A DNA stretch of 64,000 bases. Origin: Paragorgia papillata (taxonomy: Eukaryota > Cnidaria > Anthozoa > Scleralcyonacea > Coralliidae). A model generated the notes under the pieces. That model was not told the DNA's origin and searched no databases. It was given only the letters and a program-made list of their open reading frames with translations. Where the stretch lies: NCBI GenBank assembly GCA_035771165.1, contig JAWNZC010000121.1, forward strand, positions 1,021,001 through 1,085,000, written 5' to 3'. Below are positions 16,552-29,028 of the stretch, piece after piece. Made by a program: the position numbers and the translations under genes. Positions within the stretch are counted from its first letter, which is position 1. Each line of letters opens with the position of its first letter.

Positions 16552-19500
16552 ATGTGTGTGTGTGATATGCTTTATTTCTTTTTCCTTCAAAGATTAACCT
16601 GTGTGCCATTTTGGTGTGAGCTCTCTAGATAAGTCATTTGTGCTTTTGGAGCGAACACTTTTTGTTTTTCATGAACAAACGTCAATTCTATTTTAAGCAC
16701 GTAATAATGTTATTGTCCCGACAGATTTTAATCCACACTACATCATTTGAAGCACAAATTGCTCGAATTTAATAAAATTTAGTTTCATTCTAGCTTGACG
16801 ACACACTGCCGATAATTTATACACGACGCTGCATCTTTCGATTTGAGATTTTGAGTCCAGTTTTCGCCATGTATTCTACTTGTCAGACATGCAGGCATGG
16901 AAGATGGCTAATAACTTCTTAAACGTATTATTGAAAGATATCGTGTACGACGTGCATGTTGTTAGAAATTTCATATAAAGCGTTTGTCCTACGATTCTAC
17001 CGCATTCTCGTACCTCTGCACATGCTCTGTTCTTGTTCAGCCCGAATTTTAAGGTAAAACAAGACGCCTACTGCAAAATCACAGTGCTATATCTATAGTA
17101 GTATGTGAAGGTGTTTTGCAATCATATACATGCGCAGGTTGTCACATGCAGTGCTAAAGATCTAAAGTCTATAAAACACGAGGCGAAGCCGAGTGTTTTA
17201 GATCTGATAAAACACGTTCTGCGAGTGTTTTGAATGGCTTAAAAAACGATCACCATTTGGTAAGTTCGTTGGCGTAGTAATTTTGAAAAATAACGTTGTC
17301 TAAGGCGAGAAAATCAAAGCTAAAGTTTATGTAAATCAGGAGAAAATTTTATCAGATATAAAACCACGATACGGTTATGATTTTTCTTTGTGTTTTCCTC
17401 ATGAATTATTAATGAGTTTTTTAAGTGTATATAATATCAAGATACTTGCCAGCGACATTACTGACCACTAATTATGTCTCTGAACACACAGAACACATCC
17501 GAGACGAGTGAGCAGACATCAGGAAAGCAAAGAAAGAAAGTATTATTTCCACACATGTACAGCGTTCAACATGTCAAGTCTCTTCGCCTTATTATTACAC
17601 AGCTTCATGTTTACCTATAGAAAGTGTCACCTGCAAGTTCACTTAATGAACGGCGTGTGCGATTGTAAGCGTATATAATAATATCAAGATACTTGCCAGC
17701 GACATTACTGCCCAATTATAACTATGACTGTGAACATAACACACAAAACACATCCGAGACGTTAATTAGGGCACTCAGTCGAAAAGAAAGAAGGCGCACC
17801 ATGCAGTCATGCACTGGTCACATGCATAGATGTAGTCACATGCCCCAGTTTCGCAAAGCTTATTGGTCAATATCGCCAGCGGCCGCGCGGAGGACTAATA
17901 ACGCGTCACAGAAAATAAAAATAATCGATCGCGAAACCTAGACTCGTCTACCTGCGGTAGCCCAAGTAATAATTTATGCATTAGGTTCGGCGCATGAGAA
18001 GAGCGACGTTTGAACCGGGCCTAAGAGTAACTTCAATACAGACACTGCAATCATTTTAACAGTACTGGGGTGTGTTGGAAGTCATTAACTCTTTCCTGTC
18101 CGAATTGGTCTTTAGTATTTTATTCTGGCTAACGCCAGACGATTTTATTCATCTCTGGGGAAGCCCTCGGACAGGAATGAGTTAAACTACCTTCAAATAT
18201 AGTAGTGGAATAAAAAAATCCAAGTTGTTGCTCTTAAATCTTTATTCTTATGTAATTTGTGTATTAGTTTGTTGTTTTTTTATCGTGTGTTTACTTAACG
18301 TTTATTATGTAATTTTTTTGTTGGGTTGGTCTTCACATGGGACTCGTGTCCTGTTGATCATTCCTTCAATCATGTTCTAGCATTGCACTCTTTATTTACT
18401 GTATATTTGCATTCTTTCATGGTTGTAAAGTTAATAAATAAAGAAAAAAAAAAGAGAAAAAAAAGTAGCGTGCTGCGTAAGCAGTGTAGAAACAACAATC
18501 GAAATATAGCAAGGTTAGATATACTGCCGAAACAGAGAACGTAGGAATCTAACGTTTCGAGCGAAGGCCCTTCGTCAGAGAAAAAGCCAGAGAAACGTAA
18601 AGAGTGTAACAAATATAATAGTCAGTTCTTCATGGATATAGCACGTTTAAGTGTAGTGAACCGTCCCGAATTGAACAATTAACTTTGAACCAGACTGACC
18701 AAAGAAGGTCAAAGACCCAATGCCGAATCGATTTATTTCCCTCCTTTTAGCTGCACAGCGGACAAAAACTACAATAGATTACCACTACAAAATACTTAAA
18801 ATATATACACTTTTACTAGTTCGTCGTTCATTACGTTTGGTTAATTGCTGATTTGCTGGTTGGTTGATCTTGTCTCGAAGTGTCGCCATGACGCCTTCAG
18901 GAAGACTCTCCGAATTAACCAAAGCACGCAAACCAAACTCCGTTTAATAGAAGTCGAAGAGCTACCTTAAAAATCTTAGAAACTACTGAATTTTTCAGAA
19001 GGTGCCGTCAGATACTTCTTATGTCCAGGTATAAAAGAATATTATATTATATGGCTAGATGCTATTGTACCTACAAGTACTAAACCAGATAACCCACAGG
19101 GAGCTCTAACATGTATTTTTTGTTTTAAACAGTATATACATCCATACACACATACATATTATATATAAATTACCGTATAGTTTAGTAGTGTCCTTGCTCT
19201 TGCCTCTTGCTGCTCCAAAAACAAGCCGAATCAAGTCAAGACAATCTCGTACACAGAGCCTGCGATCCTTTTGGTCATTTTCTCGTACTTGAGAATGAGA
19301 GAGACGGTCTGTTGGCCCGCTCGGTCAAGGGAAACGTTACATCACGGGCGGAGAGAGAGGGTGAGCACGCGGTTTACCCTGGTCAGCGGAAAGAAATTTG
19401 AGGATGTTCGAGGATACAAGCATGAGTTCCCGTTGATCCTGCCTGCAGAGGCGAAGTTTGAGTTAAATTGCACAGAGAAAGTTCCATGTGTTTTTTTAAC

Positions 19501-21922
19501 CGTAATACGGGTATGTATTCAACTATTTTTGTAATAATTATCGTCTAAGACCATGGCATATACATTGATACATACAATTTTATAAAATAAGGTAGGTAGT
19601 GGGACCTCCATCGGCGTTAGTTTATGGATAGATTTTCGAGCATATTGTATAAAAACACATGAGATGTACTAATGCGTAAACTGCGGTGTTATTTAGTAGT
19701 GGATGTATGTAAAATGGGTGTGGCTTGAAGTATGTTGGAATAAAGACGAAGAGGTGTGGAAATTTGTGTAAGTTTGTGTACTTTCCATTCACGCTTAACC
19801 CTCGACGCGTTTCGACCTTCCAGTCTTCTTCAAGAGGGATTTCTCAAGTCAATGTTTCAGTATGTTGGTATAAAGATATGTTTGGAGTCAGGATGTGAAT
19901 GTGTGTTGAAATTGCAATGAGTATGTTGGTTTAGAATAAAGAATATGATAAAAATTGTATAATAAATTAAAATAAAATAGAATTGTGGTCTTACTAAAGG
20001 TTGTGTTCCTCGGCAGCCCGCATCTTCTTGAGGCCATTGTACTATTATATCTCTGCGTCTTTTTCGCTCGCTATCTTTTGTCAAGTGTTAGAGTGGAAAG
20101 GCTTAATTTTGTCGAGTTATAATGAACTGCAAAATTTACGTGTATTACAGGTGAACAACGTCAAGTGTTCCTACTTTGACTTCCTAACTTGGTTGGAATT
20201 CTGATTTTCTTAACTTTGCAATATTACCATAATTTGAATCAGGTTAACTTGAATTTGCCCACGAATTTTTTCAAGTTGGCATCCTGATGAGTGGTGACAC
20301 TGCCTTTAAGTCAGATTGTTAGGTAACTCTGTAACGAGTAGCGTTAACACTGCGTTATACAGAGATCGCGGCGTTTAATTATCCGTTGCGTGTCACAACG
20401 CGCGGTAATATGAAACTCCAAACAGGCGCACGGACGCACGGTCCCAAACCCGCGTGCAGTTGTTTGAGAAGAGCCGCGATTTCTGTATAACGTATATTAA
20501 CCCGACTTCAGGATCCTAGCTATAAGCAATTAAAAATAAAACATTGGCGATCAATTTGCATAGCCTATATCATTCAGAAATCACAAATAAACACATCATA
20601 GGCGTCAGATTTGCTCCCTGCATGTGGCCAGCCCGGTCTGTTGTGTTTACATGGCCATGGGAAAGGACCAGTCTGAGAATAACCGGCGTCGCAAATTGAG
20701 ATCTCGGCTGAGCGGGAGGGCTCGGCTAATGTTTACATCATACAAGTCAAGATTATAACAAACGCACTACCTAACCAGAACAAAACAGCCCAGGCATTGT
20801 AGGCCAGGCCGGCCTCCACATCAACGCTGCAACAGTACTTGCTTCTGTGAATCTCTTATTCTGCTTGTCCTTCGAGTGGCTTTGAACTGTGACGAAGCTC
20901 GTAGAGTTTACAGAGAGCAGTCTTTGTAAAACAGCTCTAATTCTTCTCTTCTTCCATCGAAAAAAGCCGAACAATAATCGTTTTCGAAACGTTTACGCCT
21001 TCGAAGTGTTCGTTGATGAAGGCAACCTCAACATCTCTTTAGTGGTTTCAACTCCGCCATATCGTAAAGGGGAAACCCTTTCGAAAAAGCGCGCGAATAA
21101 ATTATCACGGGATGTTCAGGGATACCAGGGATCATATTCTAGATGTTGCCGCTGACCGGAGTTAACCGCGTGCTCACCCTCTCTCTCCGCCCGTGATGTA
21201 ACGTTTCCCCTCGGTCAACTCGCCAGGCAGAGTGAAGAAAGAAAGAAAGAGAGAAGGGAGGAAAGCAATCGTCATGGATTGCTGATCACCCCATATCGGT
21301 TGTCACAGTTACCGGCAAACGTGGAACAATTTATGCTCTGTGTAATGTTATAACATAGATAAACAAGTGTGCGAAGTTTTATATAAGAAAATCGGACGAG
21401 AAAGATCAGAATCATAAAGACAGAAGTATAGTTCGATATTGGAACATTGGAACGAAAGTGAATATTAATGAGAACATAAATGAAACAACATGTGGTTATT
21501 CGTGGAAAACACACTCAGACCACTATAGTTAAACACAAGTACACAACTTCTGTTGGATCGTCGTATATTTAGAGAAAGTAAATAATAATGGTTGTAACAC
21601 GGCACTTTCAGCTTGCGCATCCCCTTTTGTTATGAAATATAATATGAGACGATGAGTTTACCATATTATATACCTTCCAACGCAAAAGATAATGTGATTA
21701 ACATCACCATATTTGCGCTTAACATTGGCGACATGTTGTTTCGTTTGGTCACTATATTTGGGTCAGATTTTTCACAGTTTATTATTAAAACTTATAAGTA
21801 ATATTGTTTTAAGTAAGAAACAGTCAGTTAAATCCGCTCTGCCTATTTATAGGTATCGAGCACTCTTCAATCTACTACTAACATTATATTTACTTGGTAT
21901 ATTTACTTGGTATATGTATATG
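16508..21922. repeat. Tandem segmental duplication, copy B (with insertion)
   Basis: This copy matches copy A from the (GT)n run at 16508 to about 21922, except for the 1881-bp element at 19329-21209. Two further indels also differ: about 55 bp near 21228-21283 and about 85 bp near 21549-21634, both present only in B. The junction between copies lies in the (GT)n tract, which may have served as the recombination site. Confidence 0.93.
19329..21209. mobile_element. 1881-bp Mutator-like non-autonomous element with 9-bp target duplication
   Basis: The ends are inverted repeats of at least 50 bp (GGGAAACGTTACATCACGGG ... CCCGTGATGTAACGTTTCCC, continuing through CGGAGAGAGAGGGTGAGCACGCGGTT). CTCGGTCAA is duplicated exactly at 19320-19328 and 21210-21218. 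The unoccupied site with a single CTCGGTCAA is preserved in copy A at 15869-15877, direct proof of insertion. Long TIRs with a 9-bp duplication fit Mutator-like elements, but assignment by these marks alone is tentative. I see no transposase ORF inside. Confidence 0.88.
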
Positions 21923-22389
21923 TGGTTTAGGGGCGTTGGAATTAGGTTTAGAAACTTATTTGGAATGTTGAATGTTCGTTTATGTGGAAATTGAGCACCC
22001 TTATGGCGCTGCTTACATGAAGTGGATTGAGTGTTCAAGTCAAATCTCGCATGTTGTTTCTCCTCGGATCTCGATCTGATCGAAACGAATGGCTGAAGTC
22101 AATCCATGCAGTGGAGTGGATTGACTTGAGATTCGAGCAAGGATCGACTTGAATGTCTCCAATCTGATTCATCTAAACACGGTTTGACTTGAAAATGACT
22201 TGATACGCATGAGTGAAGTTGGTGCGTGTCGTGCTAAATGGCGGACATTGAGGGAAGCACAGAAAATAGTGTTGGAAAACCGAAAACAATGTTCCAACTC
22301 CATGTAAACATGTGCCCGGATTGACCTCCTGCACTCGCGTTTTTTTATCCGATTGGACTGTCAATAAACAGGGCGTTATTCTAAGACAG

Positions 22390-22928
22390 TGACCTCGTTC
22401 ACACGAGTCCGGAACGAGTTGAAAATGGCGCTAAAAAGTCACAAAACGCGTTCACACGGCACCAGATCGAGACCCAGCATAAGATCTCGCTCCGCTTTAG
22501 TACCCAGTTCCTAAATTTACAGCTCCTGGAAAACTTTATTGGTCTTCTCGATTTCGGAAAGCTTCTTCTAAGAACTTGTGCTGCTGTTTGAACAATTATA
22601 ACATTATTACAACAATAACTAGCCAGTGTAAATAGGAGAAGATGAAGTGAATACGGAGAGTTCCTAACAGAAAGACTAAAATTGGAAACCTAGAATGCAC
22701 TACACACTTTGGGGGATAAAATTCTTTGAATTGCTCCTCGCGTTTCCATTTACTTTTGACGAGATATGGCTATTTAAACAGTGCACAGCATTGAAATACT
22801 GGATGTACACCAGAAGGTTCCGGAGTCGTGTGAACACCTTCAAAGCGTCGTTAAATTATGTCGGATTCGTGTGACCGTAACCACATTTTACCGTTTATTT
22901 TCTATACCGGACTAGTGTGAACGCAGTC
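22390..22928. mobile_element. Foldback MITE with CGTTCACACxAGTCCGG ends
   Basis: The left CTCGTTCACACGAGTCCGG is mirrored by the right CCGGACTAGTGTGAACGCAG. Internal copies of the same motif occur (CGCGTTCACACGGCACC, GGAGTCGTGTGAACACC). There is no coding capacity. Confidence 0.65.
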
Positions 22929-22932
22929 TATA

Positions 22933-23332
22933 GGGCCTGTTCACATGAGGCGAGTTATCTCGGGGGGTAGGGTTATCCCTATCTCCCGAGATAACTCGGT
23001 GTTAGTTTATTTCCATGTTAAAAAAGTAAACCGTTCACATGAGACCGAGATAACTCGGGGGATAGGGTAACCCTAGCCCCCGAGTTATCCCTACCTCCAT
23101 GTGAACGCTTTCACCCGAGTTATCTTGGGGGGTAGGGTCAACTTAGGCATGCGTATTTATGCTGTTGCTCGGGATAACTTGGGGTGAAGCGTTCACATGA
23201 AGCTAGGGTTATCTCGGGGGCCAGGGACAACTCGGTAGTTGCGTTTTATCATGTGAAATAGGGTCAACTTTGACTCTAGCCCCCGAGTTATCCCTACCCC
23301 GCGAGATAACCCAGTCTCGTGTGAACAGGCCC
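22933..23332. mobile_element. 400-bp foldback MITE, GGGCCTGTTCACA ends
   Basis: GGGCCTGTTCACATGAGGCG and its complement ...CGTGTGAACAGGCCC mark the ends. The interior is repeated CGAGTTATCTCGGGGG/CCCCGAGATAACTCGG units in both orientations separated by GTTCACATGAG. Confidence 0.85.
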
Positions 23333-23334
23333 TT

Positions 23335-23472
23335 GGGCTACGTCCACACGTATACGTTTTCGTAGCGTTTTCATATTGTTTCAGGTAAGTAGACGATTGT
23401 TTTCTATTCCCTTGAGGACGGAGAGCAATATGAAAACGTTACGAAAACGTAGACGTGTGGACGTATAGCCTA
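23335..23472. mobile_element. ~138-bp foldback MITE, GGGCTACGTCCACACGT ends
   Basis: The arms GGCTACGTCCACACGTATACG...TTTTCATATTG and CAATATGAAAACGTTACG...CGTGTGGACGTATAGCC are inverted and nearly perfect. It abuts the previous MITE directly. Confidence 0.85.
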
Positions 23473-24300
23473 AGCAGCCTCATCCTGGCGTTCTCCGCGC
23501 GGCTTCGTCTCAAGTCTCAACGCGCCTTCGAAGCTAGCCCTTACTACTGACTGTATTAAATACAACCAGGTATACACCAATGTATTAAGACCGTCGCGAT
23601 ATCACAAGCAGTCAAGCTGTAATAATTATTTTAGTCTACCCCACCCTGTGCCCAAATCATGTTTCTCGCACTTTTAATTCCACTTCAGTTGCGTGGTGGT
23701 TTGTTGACGCAAGATCACCAAGGTGATGTATACTGCGTGGGTATACATGATCTATTTGATGATACATCGTTCGTGGGTTCTTCACTTTGTTTGCTTTAAT
23801 TTAAAAAAAAACCCAGATCGCTATGGTTATGGGGTAATCCCGTTCTGAATAAAAGATAATATTCGATCGATTGATACAATATAATTAAGGCAACCACAAC
23901 ACCCATGTGGTTCCGAGAAATTTTGATTTTGGAGTAGAACTTTAGTTACATATGATATCGACAACAGATTGATGAAATGTAGATGAACTTTTCATCACGT
24001 ATTTTCTAAAATAGATGTCAACGACCACGTACTTACGACCACGCAGTCACAGGTGATCAGGGATACGGTGGGAGCGTGGAGTGGAATGGGCATGCGCATG
24101 TGAAGATGACATATCCGAGATGGGTGGCCCGTGGCCGCGGAGAGTGGAAAGATCAAAAGAAAGACGGAGAAAGAGATGGATGAATTCTGTAAAAGAATAT
24201 ATGCAAGCGGAAAAGTGGTGAATTACCTGGATCCGACCTCCGAGAGGACAAACAGGATAATAATGTACACCACACCATACTACAGAATCTCGTCAGTCAG
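23473..24300. other. Unassigned intergenic DNA
   Basis: I see no exon with family similarity. The 67-codon ORF at 24131 lacks recognisable features. Confidence 0.45.
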
Positions 24301-24310
24301 CCAATCAAGG

Positions 24311-24470
24311 CTGTTGTTGTTGCTCAATGGTTAGAGCGTCTAACCGGGCATTAGAAGGTTGCAGGTTCGAACCCTGTCTGGGGATCAGAAATCTTTTCTG
24401 AGTAATTGAGCTTGACAAACGTCCACCAAACGTCTGTTACATTACACCAAGCTCGCAAAAATACCATGCA
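24311..24470 (+). mobile_element. tRNA-derived SINE, copy 1
   Basis: This has a pol III A box (TGGTTAGAGCG, about 24329) and B box (GGTTCGAACCC, about 24364) at tRNA spacing, then a non-tRNA body with TTGAGCTTGACAAACGTCCA and CCAAGCTCGCAAA. Other copies lie at about 24540, 38692 and 53113. Confidence 0.85.
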
Positions 24471-24539
24471 CATGCCTCTAAGTATATACGTACAACTTTC
24501 CATATCATTTCATATGAATTTGTAACCTTGGCTCTCTAT

Positions 24540-24690
24540 CTGAGCTTCATTAACTCAATAGTTTGAGCGTCTAACTGGTCTGGTGGTCATTAGAAGGTTG
24601 CAAGTTCGAATGCTGTCCCAGAAATATTTTTTTGAGTATTTGACCCTGACAAACCGTCCACCAAACGTTAACATAACAGCAAGTATGCAA
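24540..24690 (+). mobile_element. tRNA-derived SINE, copy 2 (diverged)
   Basis: The arrangement matches copy 1, with a degraded A box (TAGTTTGAGCG) and B box (AGTTCGAATGC). The GACAAACCGTCCACCAAACGTTA tail matches copy 1. Confidence 0.75.
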
Positions 24691-25752
24691 ATGTACAAAA
24701 TGTAATACTTGTTATATATATATGTATATATACCACACTTAACGTTTACCGTACGTGCGCATGCGTTTCACTATAGAGCATCTGTTTATTAATAAGGAAC
24801 GGCAAGGAAACGTGACCTTTTATTATATTAAAACAAACTTCAACCAATTTTAGTTTATTCTCCCCCAAAAAATCCAAAACATTGAAAAGATAAGAAACGT
24901 GTTAATGTTGTCAGCAAGAACCCAATACATTGTCTAGACATAGCCCTCGACGTCTTTTAACACGCCCCTTCCCTTCCCTCCCCCACATACCCACACACTG
25001 TCACATACACATACCCCCAAAAAAGTCCCTCTAGATCTGTAGCCGCAGCACACCATCACACTCATTCCTAAAGGACGTAAATACACTAAACTTAGTTATA
25101 CTGTTGTTGGCTATTGTTTTTTAGTTTTATTTCAACGTGATTGCACGACTTGCTTTCTTTTATTTTACAGAGGTTGTTCATGAAAACATTGAAAGGTCAG
25201 GTCGTAATAATAAACTGAGTGTTTACACAATCGTGGAAAGCTGACAAAGACCATATAAACTAACACAAAAGTACCTCGATTCTCGACTGACAAAGGTCAT
25301 GGATAAGAAACTGTTGGAATAGAGTTATCTTTACAATCATATTCTTAAATTGTTCCTTGGTGCATGAATTCCTTTTAACACCTCCTGCCGAGAAATTGCG
25401 ATTCCCCCTGTATACTTTACGTGCTTCCTTAATACAAATACGGCTTCCTTTCAACAAATATAAATGAAATATTTCTTCGCGATATATCCCTACTATATAA
25501 TATAAAACTCTAAGATACCATATTTTATTGCAATTGTTGGCAAAAGCATATCATTATATAACTATATCTTACTTTCTTAAAAGGACAATGTAAATTTCAA
25601 TTAAAAATGAGTCAAGGTGAATCCAGTTGAAATGAACACGCTCATTGACGTCATACGTTGTTTTCCACATATTTTAATTAAAGCACATAACACAGGGTTA
25701 TTAAAGCAACATCAAAACAATTCCATTTGATAATCGCGTAATACTGAAGAAC
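24691..25752. other. Unassigned AT-rich DNA
   Basis: Nothing recognisable apart from a TATATATATGTATATATA run near 24715. Confidence 0.4.
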
Positions 25753-25801
25753 ATGAAGTCGCAACACTTAGTCGACTTGGCTTATGAAGAGCTCTGTGAA
25801 G
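25753..25801 (+). other. Candidate alternative first coding exon of the ETS gene
   Basis: ATG begins a 16-codon open stretch (MKSQHLVDLAYEELCE plus one base) ending at GAAG|GTAGGA, a usable donor. Its phase (1) equals that needed by the ETS exon at 32423, so it could splice to it and bypass the 29029 exon. This is based on phase, start and donor only; transcript data are lacking. Confidence 0.3.
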
Positions 25802-26458
25802 GTAGGAATAGCTATAAAAGATTTTATGTATACTGACTATACTACACACCTTAGGAAGAATCTATAAGTATTATAAAACGGTAAATTATGAAATTATGTC
25901 CTCGAATGTTAAAGCGTTCTAGTCCTACTTCCTGAATTGCGGACGGAACCGACGGAAGCAATATAATCGATAGCAGCTCTGCTATAAAATGAACAGTTTA
26001 ATAATGGCTATCAAAAATGCGATTAATTAGTATTTTAATTTTGTATACGAATATGTTCGTAAATTACACAACATGCTCTTCACTGCACACAAATAAACTA
26101 TGCGAGTAGAATGAATAAAGGTGAATATTACATAACGCAACGTAAACGCCAATTTAAAACGCGGTCTTGCACTGAAAGATAGATCATATAATTGTTGGAT
26201 AATGGGAAGATCAAAGCAGCTGCAATACAAGATCCGATGGACATGCATAGAATTGTTGTATAAAGTGTGTGGCTCCATGAACAGTGCAGTTAATCACAAT
26301 GTCATCCAGTCATTCTTTCCTGACTATTAAATGCATGGTATAGCTTATTTGGATTATCCAAACCATATTCTGGTTTGGAGAGAAAACGATTGTTCCCGAA
26401 GAAACAAACAAGTGGATATACTTTATACTTTACTAATTAATTTCTTATATTGCAATTA

Positions 26459-26760
26459 TTATATTATTAAATATAATTAATATTATATATATAATATAGT
26501 ATAATAAATAAATTATATATATGACGTTTTAAGTTTATTAAAACCGTAGAGTGCTGTGTAGGCAGTGTTTTAGTGAAAATATGTTAAACTGCCCGTGCAG
26601 AATAGTTTTGATAATTAACGAAAGTGACATTTCGAGCTCTTCTTCACAGTAAAATGACGATGGGCTCTGCTTGAAACGTCAGTATTTCGTTATCAAAAGT
26701 AATATAAGTTTATATATATTATATTATATTAAATATAATTATTATATAACGGTGATTTAA
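26459..26760. repeat. AT-rich tract plus dispersed GAAACGTC repeat
   Basis: (TATAAT)-rich blocks flank a copy of the family with GAGTGCTGTGTAGGCAGTGTTTTAG, GACATTTCGAGCTC and CTTGAAACGTCAGTATTTCG. Confidence 0.5.
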
Positions 26761-29005
26761 TTAGGGAGTGATTATAGCTATGCATAAAAGCAATACAGAT
26801 GCGTAAAGCATACTTGTTACACATTGTTTAATTGTTGATTAACACAGCCAGCATTTCCATAAGGCACCTACAGGTATTTTAAAACTTGTTTAACTGATTA
26901 TCGTATTGTAATAGCTATATGATGTCAGATCCAATTTTCGAGGTATATAGAGATTTGTATTTCGAAAGAATGGCGTAGGATGTGCATAATATTATACGCT
27001 GCGAGGATTTTGAATATTTACTCGTCTTTACGCCCACCTAACTGTAAGTTCATTAAAAACACTGTGGGCATATGGCTAACGTTTGCTTTAGTTTCACTCT
27101 ACAACTGATATTGGCATCTCTGAGTACCAGCTTATCATTTCCATACTAATTACGTGGGAGGTACTTGGTATCCACATCCGACTCTCCCTCTCGCTCGAAC
27201 TAACCGACAAACCGTGATTCCTGAAGAATGGCATGCATTATTGCATACGGCATAAAAGATCACATATCCAGCGAATCCAAATAAAAAAATTGAAGAAAAG
27301 GGCTAAGTTGACTTATAAGTCTTTCACTGCTTTTATTATTTTCCTCTGGCTAACGCCAAACTATTTTAATCGTCAAAAAGTATTACTGTGCCAGTGAAAG
27401 AATTACAGCCCATCTTATCTCAATTAACTATAGTTAGTTTACTCTGGCCAATGTTAGACGATTATATAGCGCTCGTCAGTGGGCGAAACATTCAGTGAAA
27501 GACAAAGTTTATAATAGTACGCTGGATTCTAAATTTAAATGTTTAGTGGTGCTCCAGAAGAGGCAATTTGGAAATAAATAACTTAAAATTTGTCATTAAA
27601 GTGAAGGAAATAGATTTTCAGTATTTATGTAACTTCCCTCGATAGTGGTTGACTTGTTGATCCGTGAGTCTGACGTAATGGCAAACACTGTGACCGGAAG
27701 ATGTTTGTTAAATTGTTTTCTTTAATCTTTCTAGCAGTCAAAACAGCTACAGCAATATAGTCACGCTCTTACTATTAAATACTGGCTAACTATTGGCTAT
27801 ATAGAGATGGCCAGAATGCCAGATATATATGTTCTCTGCACGTCTAAAGATAAAGCTTATCGAGCTATCGACTAAAGGAAGTTGTTCAATTTGGATAATA
27901 TATTCTTCGTAAGCCCGCTGTGTTGACAGGTCGAATATCAAGGCCTCGCCATTTACACAACAAAGGTCATGTGAAAATACGGGAACGGGTATATACGCAC
28001 AAAAACTCTCTATTAAACAACATTCTATGCAATTCTCCCTTCAAATTCGCTATACGTTTCTGCCTTTTGGTTGCTTATCTAGAGCAAGTGTTAAGTTTGG
28101 CTGTTTGCAAGTCAAATTACACCCCTTCAGCGCTATAGTTGTGTGAATAATATGTAATTACCCCCGCAGTTCTGTTAAAAGAAAACATCCCACGCAAACT
28201 ACGAACTGCGTTTACAAAACGGTGGTATCTTGCTTAAAAGCGTAGTAATTCTGTAGTTTCGCAAACCTCGGGGGTCTTATTGTCAAAATGATTAGTTATA
28301 TAGCCCAAAAATGATCGATTACCGGTACAAAGTCGGTACGTGTTTATTTGTGAAGTTGAAGCACTGACGTCATCACGTGAGGTTTCGGTCGTTCGATTAC
28401 CAGGAATTGAGAAACCCAAACTGTTCAACGTTTGGCCGTTTATTGGTCAAAGAAGCGGTATTATACGGTGTTTTACGATTACTGATATTTCAACAGGAAT
28501 TCAGGGCCCCGAACTTCAAGGATGTTTTTCGTAAATCAGCACTGGGCGAAGCAGATCAGATGACTGTCGAAAACAAACTCGAATCGACTTACAGGAAGTC
28601 TTCACAACAAAGAATGGCTAAATGGTGACCTTTACGCCCTCAGAGGTCGATGTTGACGTAATGTATATCACAAGCCTTGTTTTTGATTAGTCCAAATGTT
28701 AGTCATTCGATCAACAATCTCTTAACAGAGACGTACGGAATTGAAACGCTTTTGTTGAAAACGGGAAAAAATTGTAACTAACGTGAGGTTTTCGCCTTGT
28801 TTTTGCACGTCGAGTTCTTTAAGAGGTAAATAATGATGATGTTCATTAGAGTTTCGGTTTGCTTGAAGTTTGAAGCGTAAAGGAAGAACAATTGAGGAAG
28901 TATTCTGCCGTGATGTAGTGTTTCCAATGTATTGTTGGAACCGGGTCTTATTCTTACGAACAGTAACGTTACTTAGTGTTTTTTCCTTGTTTGCTTCCCT
29001 TGCAG
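26761..29005. other. Unassigned region upstream of the ETS start exon
   Basis: No coding similarity. It contains two degenerate TTAA-type hairpins (27318-27490). A TTTAAGAG|GTAAAT near 28820 could be the donor of a 5' UTR exon joined to the AG at 29004-29005; this is inference. Confidence 0.4.
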
Positions 29006-29028
29006 TAATTCCAGAACTTCGAGGAGAA

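Noticed and set aside
24311..24400. Functional tRNA gene
   Set aside because: A and B boxes are present, but no acceptor stem pairs, and the same sequence with a common 3' body recurs: it is a SINE.
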